In this document: positions 33,626 through 43,643 of the stretch, in pieces
Position numbering within the stretch: position 1 is the stretch's first letter
Layout: every line of letters starts with the position of its first letter
NCBI RefSeq assembly: GCF_000350225.1
Contig: NW_005178851.1
Coordinates: forward strand, 186,001-250,000
From: Chondrus crispus
Lineage: Eukaryota > Rhodophyta > Florideophyceae > Gigartinales > Gigartinaceae
Length of the DNA stretch: 64,000 nucleotides
Reading direction: 5' to 3'
Notes under the pieces: model-generated
Database searches by the model: none
What the model saw: only the letters and a program-made list of their open reading frames with translations
What the model was told of the DNA's origin: nothing
Program-made: the position numbers and the translations under genes

Positions 33626-35857
33626 TCAACATTCTCCAAATGGGTCTAGTGCTTCCCTAGTAAGGCGCTGGACAACATCCGGAATCTTACCGGTCGTGTT
33701 CAAGTCTGGAAAGTAAACGAGAACTGCCGCAGAGGGTATATCACTCTGTGATTGATCGTTTTGTTTCATCGGGGCGTAACGCCCAGTGTAGCATAAGCTT
33801 CCTCCTTTCTGTCCCTGTACAAGTTCGAACCACCGCACAGTTAAAACGATATTGTTGCTATTTGCATTCTCAACATGTTCAATTCTTCCCAACCAAAATG
33901 GTGTCACTTCGGTCACGTTTGATCCGCAATTCACAGTCACCATGCTGCCTCTATCATATGAGCACGTGTCCTCCAGTGCCAATTCGGTTTCCGAATCATC
34001 ATGTGATGCCTCAACTTCGCCGCAATCATCGCAAAAAGAAGCAAAATGCTGGAAGTCCCACTCTGGCGGGGCGGACTCCTTGCTTTCCATTGAGTCTATT
34101 TCAGAAAGAAGTGATAAAACATTTTCTCTGCATCCAATTCTATTCTCTGTCACATTTATGCGCTTGCGATACGCGCTGATGTCAACTTTGGAGGGCTTAT
34201 TTGTTTGTATGACTGGTGCTTTTCTCATATCTGGAACAAAATGGAGGAAAGAACCAATGAATCCTTCGGTTCTATCAAGTTTTTGAAGCGCTTCCCTCTT
34301 TTCCACCATTTTGTACCCGACCAGGCAGGTAACATGAGCACCACCTCCTTCGAGCTCATGAGAATCATCCCGCTCGAAGACAAACTCTCTGAATGCGAGC
34401 ATGTTGTTGTTTCTCGACGCAACTGCACTTTGTTTATCACAAGCACCTGAAAAATTGTTCATCCCAGAGACGCGGCTAGCATGTATGTTGTTTTGTACTG
34501 ACGCGGAGTTTCCCCCTTGACTTTCAACAATGTGCCTGTGAAGTTCCGAAACACAGGCTGTATTCCTATCCCGCATGAAGACAGAAATTCGGCTGAATCG
34601 GCGGTCAATGTCCTCATGTGTGTGCCCAACCGGTAAAAAGTTAACAACAATGCGGTTGAAGAGCCCTTTATGCACCATGTAATCACAAAATGCAAAAAAG
34701 AAGCGATTCTTGTTGTCTTTTGATGTATTATCCAGCTGAACATTCAGCTCTTTCGGAAAACAACTCATACCTTGAGCTCTTTTTGCATCTCGCAACAGAA
34801 AAAGTGAGCGACATAGCGCATCAATTGTCTGATTCGCACCTGAGGGGATGTTGTCGGCTGACGTGAAAAAACAAACGAAATGCTGTCCAGAAAGTGCCCC
34901 GTGATAGCAAACACCAGTGACCTTCTGCTTTAGAGGCTTCCCCGTATCTCATTTTGTCGTCGTGTAGAAGCGCGGTAGTCCAAACTTCGCCTGGTCGGCC
35001 CCGTCAATAATTACAGAAAGAATTTCCTGGGGCCTTTCAATTGCGTTTGACTGAATGAGTCTATATTGTGCTCGCTCAGAGTGGATTTGCTTCAGATGTG
35101 CGCGGAATCCTTTCTTAAGTTTTTCTCTACATTTTTCATATCCTGTTTTCCTAGCAATTGACAGCAGACTCTCCTTAAAGCTTGTGCACGTGTCACAAAC
35201 GGAAAAGCCGTGTCTTCGTCTACACTTGATATGTGAGGCATACCGTTTCCAAGTTTCGTAAAAGTGAGAAGAAGAGCACGCTCGACGGCCATACATCCCT
35301 TCATTTTCTCGAAACAGCGTGTAAACCAGGTATTTATTTCCATGTGGGAGGTGACGCTCGATGCTGTGCGGCATTTCATCTCCAAGATCGTCAGCCAGGG
35401 CTCGCAGGAATGAAATCACCGAGGATTTTTTAGTTGAGCTCCCATCCGATCCCCCCATTCTCCCGGGGAGGCAGGAAGCGTTCGCTGAAGGTAGTTGCAT
35501 GACATTGGAAATCATGGTCCTTGACACGTCCAGAGTGTCAATCACCATTCTCCAACAAACCTGCCAGCCGTCACAGTAGAAGTATCGCCGTGAGCGCTGT
35601 GGATCCAGAACGATTAGATCGACGAGGCGTGCCTTTCTTTCATCACGAGAAATTGACAGGAAATTCTCTCGCATTGACCTACACTTCTCTGTACCGACTT
35701 CGAAGACGCAAAGACGCTTGCAACAGCGTTTTGGCATCCAATTGTTGATATTCATGATGGATTGGCGTCGTGTCTTCTGTAATCGCGACTTCAATGATTT
35801 ACGGTTGAGCGCGATTGGAACTTCTGATAGGGGAGGAGGATCGTCTAAGGTCGTCAT
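33626..35857 (-). pseudogene. Transposase-like gene with one internal stop
   Basis: Two open frames (35857-34949 and 34795-33626) are one gene of about 743 codons, in the same frame throughout, interrupted by a single TGA near 34949. Features in order: a basic N-terminus, a Cys/His cluster (IKCRRRHGFSVCDTC), SVIIDGADQAKFGLP, the stop, then VTGVCYHG, NVQLDNTSKDNKNR and VGHTHEDIDRRFSRIS. A C-terminal module near residues 630-700 (PFWLGRIEHV..LTVRWFEL) resembles a BAH or Tudor-like fold. The Asp-containing strands and the HTHED helix suggest an RNase-H-fold nuclease. The signature matches a large set of eukaryotic transposase-like proteins that I believe are annotated as DUF7869. It is divergent from the methyltransferase-like ORF, 682 bp away. 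Confidence 0.72.
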
Positions 35858-36539
35858 GATATCGCTGTATGTGAAGGTTCAACGCTTCAGGTAGTAATGA
35901 CGCACCTGCAAGTATGGACTGTGTGCAAGCACGCACTGCGGTGTGGGATCAAGAATGTGCAGCCGAACGACTACATATCCCGTACTGGTATTCGGCTGGA
36001 AGCCAAAAGTCAGCAGCTCGGATCACTGTGGTCTGTTTTCAAAATAGTAGATGTCAGGAAACTATATCAGATTCCTCTGCTGTGCTTTTAATTTTTTTTC
36101 TGAAGGTTACACTTCGAAGTGTTTATCAAAGTCCTTTTCTACGCCTGTCAAATGCCTTGACAGTGACAAATATTTGCCTTTACCAAGCAAGTATTGCGAT
36201 TCCTACGCAAAACATTTCGTCAAAAGACGCGAAATCATGGTAGAGCAACAGGAATTTGTTCAAGTGGGTGACTGATATCTATATCATCTGCCTTACCCCT
36301 AACCTTCCCGAAACTCTCACATTCGATCGACCTGTTCAAATGTTTGAACTCAATGTTCAAATCTTCGGAATGAGCGGTGATTCTCTCATTCGCCTACGAT
36401 GGTTTTTGTGCCTACACAAAACAACATTCTAAACAATTGCCCCGTACCCGAAGCCTTTGCTGAAGTCACAAGACTGGCGGCATTGCCTTTTACGATAGCC
36501 AAATCCTACAACTAAAGCGAGGCAGAAAGTCCTGCAGTC
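35858..36539. promoter_or_regulatory. Shared region between the divergent transposase and methyltransferase-like ORFs
   Basis: The two starts face away from each other across 682 bp. A 64-codon plus-strand frame (35897-36091; VCKHALRCGIKNVQPNDYIS) could be an upstream exon of the right-hand gene, but no splice sites were confirmed. A short repeat TGTTCAAA/TTGTTCAAGTG occurs near 36255-36360. It would have to hold promoters for both genes, by inference. Confidence 0.4.
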
Positions 36540-38882
36540 ATGAAGGTTTCAGGAAGTGAGGTTACGAGTGATACTGTGACTGAATACGTCGATCCGCGTA
36601 AAATTGTCAATCTCTGGTACTCCAGGCCAATTCTTCCTCGAGATGAAGATATTGTCAGAGAAGGGTTTCTGCAAAATGGATACATCAGCAGTTATCTCAT
36701 ATCATGTCGAGTGGCTACTGTTCCTGAAATACAGCTACTCTTTGAGAGAGAGCCACATTGCTACACGCCTGAAAAGGCATCAGAAGTGGCACGAGCAGTG
36801 ATAAGAGAAGAGACAGATGGACGCGCTGGAGGGTATCGATTTTGTAATGATGGACACATCCGCAAAAGAGTAGCGGTACAGCTAATGGAGCACGGGGTTT
36901 TGATGAAGGATTTCAAGTTGAAAGGTGAATTGGTAATGTCGATGCCAGCCCAAGATGAGATTGCGTATGGACTTTCGAGAAATGCTCTTCACTCTTTCTG
37001 TGTCCCGCTCTCTTTCCTCGCAACGCTCCTACGCTGCCACGAATACGACGTTGAACTGAATGCCTGGTTGAGCCAAAGGCGGCAAAAATGTTTATCAGCG
37101 ACCGAAGTTGCCCGTCGCCTGGTGTCAAGTACTGCAAGAGGGGTTCAGGATGACAAAGTTATGAGCAAACAGACTGAAACAAAGCGCCAAATCTTGGGAG
37201 TTGCTCGCAAGCTTCCCATTTCTACAGTTGACTACTTACGGGATTTCATGTGCAATGATGATGGAGGCTTGCAAGTTGCGTTCACATTGGCAAATTTGCG
37301 AGCAATTCCCAAAAGAGTGACGGCAGAGGATTATTTAATGTTGGTGAAACGATTTATCAGGTATTATCAAGATTGCTTGCCTTCTCCGAAGCCGCTTCTC
37401 CCCAAAGATGTTTCGACACAGTTGGTGCAGTTACGCCAAGCAATTCAAGAGCTTGAAAAATTCAAAACCCTTTGTGATTACGACGAAATCCCGAATGAGA
37501 TGACCACAATTGCAGAAAGAATGACGTGTACGCAGCTGCTGGATATCCAAATGCAGGAACATGCGTTCAGCAAGCACCTTATACAACCACTTGAAACTGC
37601 GTGCAGAAATCTGGTGCCAAATGGGACTAACCATTTGGAAATCGCCCGAAAAAGATTGCAACAAATACCTCAAGAGAACAGTGAGCACTCAGATACACAT
37701 AAACATCCTGCGATTGATTCAGACACTGAACTATCATCTCCAGGTACTTCAGAGAATGGAAGCTCAAAAGACGGTGAAGAGGAGGGCTCTGCGGCCAAAG
37801 CATCCCTCTTATCGCACAGTCAATACTCAGGCGGGCCCTGTGAACGGCACAATGAGAGACCAGTTGAATCAGTTGCAGAGGCAGCGTCAGTAATTGAGGC
37901 ATCTCAATTACTACCGGTTGGGTGGAAGATTGTGCAGGCTACACTTGAGGACTTCATGACACAACACGATGAGTGGAAAATGGTGCAGGGGAAAGCCGAT
38001 ATGGTCATGACTGTTCTACAAGATGATGAATCTAATGAGGACTGCCTGAAACAGGTTGTACGTCACTGCGGTATGGCGATGAAACAGAGCGGCGTGTGCT
38101 ATATCGTGTGCAATTTTATTCACTTCTCGAAGCTTTTTTCAGTTGTATGTGCGGAGGGCATGGAAATGATGAAGCATCCCATGCTTTACATACAAGATCC
38201 GTCAACAATCAAGAGAAAGACATTATCACAGCACCCTCAAGAGTCAGGCTTCATCGCAGCAGTATTCTGGAGATCACCAGATCGCAGGCAAAAGCATCAT
38301 TACTCATTTGCAAAAGGTTACAGAAGCTCAACCCTTCCGTCGTGGGTGAACTGTGTCACAAACGTACAACAATCGCGAAATCCCCTCTGCTGTGAACAAG
38401 GCAAAATCCTTAAAGTTAGAGACATTGAAAAGGATCTCAGTGTATCTATTCTCGAGCAATGGTGCAAACCTGCAGGTATCTGTTATAATCCTAGAGCAGG
38501 CTCTATGTCCATGGGTTTGGCATGTTTGGACTTAGGTATCCAATACGTCGCGTTAGAACATGACTCGGAAATTTTCAAAGCGGCAAAAAGGAGGTTAGTC
38601 GCATCTGTTCAAGACCAAGCCTTCAAGCGAAGGAAACTAGAGCGATGTACTCGGAGAGGAATAAAGGAAACCGACAACGAAAAGGAGAAAGAAGGAATGT
38701 CCTGTGGGATTGGGGAGAAGCATTGTCGCTTTCCGGGATTGAAAACTTCGTTTTCGTGCACAGCATGCGGCGTAGGAATGCATGACCTATGTGACTGGGC
38801 CAAAATCGTGAGAAACATAAGCGTCGAGTTACGAGAAATGGTTGCAGTTTGCTCGGAGAAGTGCTTTGCATTGGAGAAATGA
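36540..38882 (+). CDS. ParB-like / DNA-methyltransferase-like protein, 780 aa
   Basis: An uninterrupted ORF. Residues 10-65 (TEYVDPRKIVNLWYSRPILP) and the helical region to about 260 resemble a ParB-type nuclease/HTH module. Residues about 470-700 look like an N6/N4-type DNA methyltransferase: a helix pair, VFWRSPDRRQKHHYSFAKGY, then AGSMSMGLACLDLGIQYVAL and EIFKAAKRRL, the SAM-binding end. The DPPY catalytic motif is not visible where expected (MVMTVLQDDE), and the F-x-G-x-G loop is degenerate (NPRAGSMSMG), so activity is doubtful. A Cys-rich tail (CTACGVGMHDLCDWA, CSEKCF) looks like a PHD-type zinc site. It probably works with the divergent transposase, marking or recognising element DNA; this is inference. 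Confidence 0.65.
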   Translation: MKVSGSEVTSDTVTEYVDPRKIVNLWYSRPILPRDEDIVREGFLQNGYISSYLISCRVATVPEIQLLFEREPHCYTPEKASEVARAVIREETDGRAGGYRFCNDGHIRKRVAVQLMEHGVLMKDFKLKGELVMSMPAQDEIAYGLSRNALHSFCVPLSFLATLLRCHEYDVELNAWLSQRRQKCLSATEVARRLVSSTARGVQDDKVMSKQTETKRQILGVARKLPISTVDYLRDFMCNDDGGLQVAFTLANLRAIPKRVTAEDYLMLVKRFIRYYQDCLPSPKPLLPKDVSTQLVQLRQAIQELEKFKTLCDYDEIPNEMTTIAERMTCTQLLDIQMQEHAFSKHLIQPLETACRNLVPNGTNHLEIARKRLQQIPQENSEHSDTHKHPAIDSDTELSSPGTSENGSSKDGEEEGSAAKASLLSHSQYSGGPCERHNERPVESVAEAASVIEASQLLPVGWKIVQATLEDFMTQHDEWKMVQGKADMVMTVLQDDESNEDCLKQVVRHCGMAMKQSGVCYIVCNFIHFSKLFSVVCAEGMEMMKHPMLYIQDPSTIKRKTLSQHPQESGFIAAVFWRSPDRRQKHHYSFAKGYRSSTLPSWVNCVTNVQQSRNPLCCEQGKILKVRDIEKDLSVSILEQWCKPAGICYNPRAGSMSMGLACLDLGIQYVALEHDSEIFKAAKRRLVASVQDQAFKRRKLERCTRRGIKETDNEKEKEGMSCGIGEKHCRFPGLKTSFSCTACGVGMHDLCDWAKIVRNISVELREMVAVCSEKCFALEK

Positions 38883-39440
38883 GTCCATTTCTTCGAAATG
38901 GCCGTCTCTTTGGTCCTACATCTACCCTACATTACATCAGCAAGCTGCAGTTGACAGCGGCGGTGTCATGTTTGTTGATTCGAACAAACGCCGCGTGAGA
39001 GGGTTTGTTGCTGTTCTTCGTAGCCTTCAAGATTTTCTGGAAGCCGTGGACACTTTACGCGAGATGTCATGGACAAGCTCTCTCCTAAGTCCAAAAGATG
39101 GAATCCTTCATATCGTCTTGCAACCCATTCTTCGATCTGACATAATATTGATAAAAGATACCGCGCGCGGATCGCAAGCCCTTATAAAATGACAAGGGCA
39201 ACGGTGCCTTCTTCGTCTTTTCAAAAACTACCTGAGGCAGACACCGGACAATGTTGCCTTCAGTCATTCTCCGGGCAACTGAACAAGAACACAAACCACA
39301 GTTTCGCAGTTCGACATGGCCAAATCGTGCGGAACGAGACTACAAGAGTAGCGCTAAACTCCCTAGCAGAAAAATGAATAATTTGGGAGTGCAGCTACAG
39401 TGAAATGTGATATTTTTAGCATATTTGAGTCAGAGTGCTC
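38883..39440 (+). other. Downstream region with two short ORFs
   Basis: After the methyltransferase-like stop, the frame at 38842-39192 stays open (GFVAVLRSLQDFLEAVDTLR) and another runs 39189-39377. They may be spliced or frameshifted extensions of the element, or chance. A transposon end is expected here, since the AVL9 relic starts just after, but no terminal inverted repeat matching the 33.6-kb side was found by eye. Confidence 0.3.
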
Positions 39441-40360
39441 TACCCTCATCCCAAGAGCACACTCCCTCGTGTTCACACATCATCGGCGCCCTGGATACCA
39501 TTTCCCCCGCCGTGCCCCCGCTCGACCACGGGCCCGATTCTGCTGCCCTCGGCCTCCCGCTCGCCCTGTTTGGACACGGCGATCGCGTCATTCTCCAGCC
39601 GTACGCCTCACTGCCGCTCGTGGCAGAGCTCATTCCGAATCAATCTAGGAGGGCCTGCCGTATAGGCACGTCGCATAACGTGGGCTTGCAACTCTCGTCG
39701 ACCGCCGCCTCGGCCGCGAAGAAGGCCGCCGCCGCGAAGACGGAGTCTCCGCTCGTGCAGACTGCCCACGCATTTTTGCAAAAGTCTAGCTCCACGCCGA
39801 CGCGGCCTTCGGGGAAGCCCACGCCCAAGTAGCAGACGCCGATTCGCCGCTCGAAGAGCTCTTCTGTCCCAGTGTCGTCGACGCCGTCGCCGGGGAATGG
39901 AGACACTTGTTGTTTGTCTACGCCCGGGAAACCGTCCCCGGTTCCAAGCGCCCAGACGGCCTCCGCGGAACGGCAGAGTGCCTATTGTGGACGCACTGGT
40001 CAATTTGACGACGGGCAAGGTGTCGGTGTCGGGGAGTATCGACCCGCTGTGTCGCATTACGTGCGTCGAGCGGTGATTCATGCGCGACTTGACTTTTTCG
40101 GCGGGCACGTCGTCGGCGTCTGTCTCGTCGTCGGGGGCGTATGTCGGGCTGGATGACTACATTCGTAGACGGTTGCGTGAGTACCTGAATTTCCTTTCTG
40201 CGATCGGTGGCGTCGGTTGAGGGGGTGCTCGGGGGACCGTTAGGCGGCGAAACTTGGAGCTCTGAAATGGTCGACGAGATGAATGTCTCACAGTTTGAGC
40301 TGTACAATAAGCAGTTTGTCAAGACGTGGATGAAGGCACAGAGGCCGGGAGCGCGACGGC
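39440..40360 (+). pseudogene. AVL9-like DENN-domain protein relic
   Basis: Pieces in three plus-strand frames line up with the AVL9/LCHN-type DENN domain: LGLPLALFGHGDRVILQPYA, IGTSHNVGLQL, PIVDALVNLTTGKVSVSGSI, AYVGLDDYIRRRLREYL, then QFELYNKQFVKTWMK. Frame changes occur near 39640, 39830, 39980 and 40070. The family call rests on motif order remembered from AVL9 proteins, which act in late secretory traffic. It is clearly non-functional. Confidence 0.55.
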
Positions 40361-41040
40361 TTCGAGCGGCACGGGCGAGCCGAGGACGCGCCGTTGCGAC
40401 TGCAGGCTGGAAAGGGAGGCCAATTTTGGAGGGAGCGGGGGTGGGCGCGGTGTGGACGGTCGGGTCGCGAGCGGGCGTAGCGCTTGCGCGGCGGTATAGA
40501 TACGGCAGCGGCGGCCGACGCGCCGGCGGCCGATGGCAAGCGCGCGGGCGACGCCAAACGGACGGGCGTCGGTGAGGTGGGCGGGCTACCCGGGCAGGAG
40601 CTGCAGCAGGCGTGGTCGAAGCGATGCGGGCGGGCGCAGTGACAAGCCCCCAGGGAGTCTCCGGGAATTAATTTTTGTGTCATAGTCATATTTTTCTTTT
40701 TGTACACTCGCTCTGCAGGCGGTCTGTGTCCAGCGCGCGGCACACCAACGCGCAGCGCAGCGCAACGGGATGTGATTTTTTATGTAATAAGGATATTTAT
40801 TTCCATGGATCAGTATTATGACTCGGGCATACGTGCTACGCCGCGTGAGCGTGTGGCAAGTGAACAGCCTGCACTCTCCCCAAAAACGGATCGCTCGCCA
40901 TCCTCTCTTGCACCTCCCCCAGTCGTTCTTCTCTTCCCTCTCCCGCCTTCACCCCTAGGGGCGGATTCGGGTGGTGATATTTACGCTTCCTATCCGCATC
41001 ATCACTGCACTCGCCCACATCTTATCCATTTTCAAGTCCT
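40361..41040. other. GC-rich stretch without a clear gene
   Basis: Arg/Gly/Ala-rich open frames are compositional. Some may be the degraded end of the AVL9-like gene or the 5' flank of the U1-70K-like gene. Nothing specific is seen. Confidence 0.4.
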
Positions 41041-41145
41041 GCAGTGGTCCCCGCCGCAATGGAAGCTGCAGAGTTGTCCCGCGAGACACCGTCGCCGCCT
41101 CGACCTTCTTTCTCTCTCCTCTCCCCCGAACCCCTCGATACGAAA

Positions 41146-41653
41146 ATGGCTGATGAAAGTGAGAGCAAGCCGGAGACACCCTTTGAAACACCTGCTCAAA
41201 GAAGGCGGCGTGTTCGGAACGCCGCGTTGAAGAAGGCCTCGGAAATCGTTAAAAACGAGAGGAGACCAGTGGGACCCAAAAAGCGACGATTCTGCAAAGA
41301 CAAAAACTGCGTATTGCACGCTCTTTGCTGCTAATCTGCCCTTTACCATGGTGGAGAAGTCATTGCAGGATGCATTCGAGGCATATGGCCCTGTGGCAAC
41401 TGTTATGCCATTAGATCGAGAGGGAGTTTTGAGAGACTACGCATTTGTTGAGTTTGAACGAGAACGCGATATGAAGATTGCATAGCGAGAAGCGAACCGG
41501 ATGAGGTCAGGAGGCCATCGCATTCTGGTAGATGTGGAAAGGGGTCGAACTGTTAACGGTTGGCTGCCAAACAGGCTAGACGATCCGAACAATGTGTGCA
41601 CGAGCAAGCGACGGAGTGAGAGGAGGGAGGCAAGGCCGAGACTAAAACATTAA
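41146..41653 (+). pseudogene. SNRNP70: U1 snRNP 70K-like protein, broken
   Basis: The N-terminus (ETPAQRRRRVRNAALKKASE) precedes a single RRM: TLFAANLPF (RNP2 position), AYGPVATV and DYAFVEFERERDMKIA (RNP1 position). After it comes ILVDVERGRTVNGWLPNR, the hallmark extension of U1-70K after its RRM. The frame shifts at an A5 run near 41302, and a TAG near 41487 replaces a residue that is usually Tyr in the family. The last 37 codons lie inside the right inverted-repeat arm. The normal protein binds U1 snRNA stem-loop I in the spliceosome. Sequencing error at the two breaks is possible; otherwise this is a decayed copy. Confidence 0.8.
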
Positions 41654-42436
41654 GCGACAGGCTCTGAGAAGATGCGATGTCTTCTTCCTATACAAATATT
41701 TTATGCCCCATCAAGGCGAATTTACATCTACTTGTGTGAGCCTTTCCAACTAGTCACGCACTTCATCAACATGCTGTACGTAATAATTGGCTGAAGTGCT
41801 CTTCCGTTCAACTGTACATGTGTGAACACTAATATTCTTCCCGTCAGCATTGCGATATATTTATTTAAACATGTCTTCATCGGTTAGGTCGTCACCAATA
41901 GAACAAACCCAGTCCGGCGCCTCACCCTCGACATCGAAGCGTCTCAACACTTCAGCCACTGCTGCTCCTTTGTGCACCCCTCGCGGTCGAACGTAAAGGA
42001 GTTTTTGCCCCATCAAGACCTCCATCGGACTGCCGTGTAGCACCTCCTCGAGCGCTTGCCGAGCATCATGTGCTCGACTGACTGCGACATTGCATATAGC
42101 TGGCATCTCTGAAATGCCAGCTATATGCAATCTCTTTCTGCGACATTGCCTCCGCACTTCATGGGTCAAGATTGTCGAATCTGTAGTTCATCGACATAAA
42201 GGTAGAGGAGATTGATCTACATCATGACTCCAAGGAATTATTCACTCTTTGAAACCGTGAATTTTACAGTTTCACAAAAATTACACACTTTGCTGCAGTG
42301 CGCAAAGAATAAATATACTTTCCCGAATTGGCGACCTGTGTATAAAAGCCATAAATAGGCTTAAATTCGGCTTAGGCAATATTCAAACGCAGTTCTTTTT
42401 AAGAAGGAAAAATCTTTTTAATAACCAATCACTGTT
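41543..42436 (-). repeat. 894-bp inverted repeat, right arm
   Basis: It is the reverse complement of 30071-30964. Position p in one arm pairs with 72507-p in the other, with no net length change over the trehalose-phosphatase part. The U1-70K reading frame crosses its inner edge without a join, so this arm is probably the original. Its outer edge abuts element D inside the antisense ORF. Confidence 0.93.
41727..42217 (-). pseudogene. Trehalose-6-phosphate phosphatase C-terminal relic (right arm)
   Basis: This is the mirror copy of the relic at 30290-30780, with one residue difference (CNVAVS for CNLAVS) and the same frameshift, hairpin and TAA after DMFK. It converges on the U1-70K-like gene, 3' end to 3' end, about 75 bp apart or more. 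Shared breaks show the decay came before the duplication. Confidence 0.8.
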
Positions 42437-43643
42437 GTCATACGATTGCGACACTTGGCGTTGTCGTACAGAGAGCGAACGCCTCTACTTAGACAATCTC
42501 ATTGATATCACCTTTGGTGACCCTACCGCGGAGGCGGATCGCCTGTGGCGAAACCGACATACTGTCACATCCGGTGCCATCTTTTGGACCGAACCCATTA
42601 TCGCTTCGAATTTCCGTCATTTAGAACGCCGGGGTATTTTCTTCTTTCAGAACACAGTGCGCTTTGAACGGCGTATTCGGTCTGATACGGGGTACTTCAT
42701 CGGCTACCAAATGGTAGGGGCGCGCAAAATTTCCCGTCAGCATTATGCAAGTCGTTACCAGCGCATCCCCTCATGGTGGAGCCAGTACGAGATGAGTCAA
42801 GGCTTTTGGGCTGAAATGGGACCCATACTCGCGTACTATGGCAGCTACCTGCGGGATCCGCAACACGGGTTATGGGTGGTCTTCCTCACAGAGTGGTGCG
42901 TCAAAGTAGCTGCGACCCTCTTGTGGGAGACCTATGATTGCTGGCGCCTATGGCACCTCCCCGCGAAGCTGATAGCAAAAATGCGTCTATTGGACTTCTT
43001 TGTCCCTCTGGGTGGCTCTGATGTCAATCGCGAAATACGCTCCCTCCTTGATACAATCAAGGGCGTGGATTGGGACTGTGTCCCTCCACAAAACTCCTCT
43101 CGATTCTTCAATCGCCAACGTCCCTCTTTCTCCCCTGGTCGAAACCACCCAGCCGCGGGCGACTTCGTGTGGGTCAACCCCTGGTCATCGACCATCTGCT
43201 CAGCGTGGGAAGCTTAAACGAGCCGTCGATTCGGAAACCAAACACCGGTTCCCGACGATACCCCCATCGTCACATCTTACCCCCGGGAGCTTCACGTATG
43301 CTCCCGTCCCTTCTCTCCAATCCCTCCTCGATCGGCTGTCCCTGCTTCCCCGCGCGCAGCCCTGGCCTCTCCATCCTCGTCAAAGGCGCCCCCAGCTGTC
43401 GAAATTCCCTCGGCAGGCCACACCGAAACATTGTCGGTGAGGGAAGTGATATCTCCCCCCCCCTCATCTCCAACAATTTCCAAAAATACCCACGATGTCA
43501 CGAGCGTATACTCTGCCTTGTTCCGTGCTCACGGTGTTGAGGGAGAGGCTCTGCAAGGAGCCTCGATTGACGACCTGCGAGTTTAAGCTCGCCTTGTGTC
43601 ATCGCTTCCAAAGGGCAAATCCTTTGGCAACCCTCCCGTCTGA
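42437..43643 (+). pseudogene. Antisense ORF of element D (aORF), 5'-truncated
   Basis: It starts within the protein at SYDCDTWRCRTE, matching SYGCDTWRCRTE in A, and is closely similar to A from there on. A TAA at 43215 replaces the Gln of WEAQTSR in A. It continues in frame (RRFGNQTPVPT), shifts frame, and ends with the conserved LFRAHGVEGEALQGASIDDL. About 270 N-terminal residues are missing. The direction is again opposite to pol of its own element, so the antisense placement is a family trait. Confidence 0.78.

Noticed and set aside
39085..39294. Minus-strand ORFs near 39.1 kb as the missing transposon end gene
   Set aside because: Short, no motif, and overlapping better plus-strand frames.
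33600..39440. Terminal inverted repeats of the transposase/methyltransferase element
   Set aside because: I compared the sequence around 33.55-33.65 kb with that around 39.36-39.45 kb by eye and found no convincing match, so no ends are claimed.
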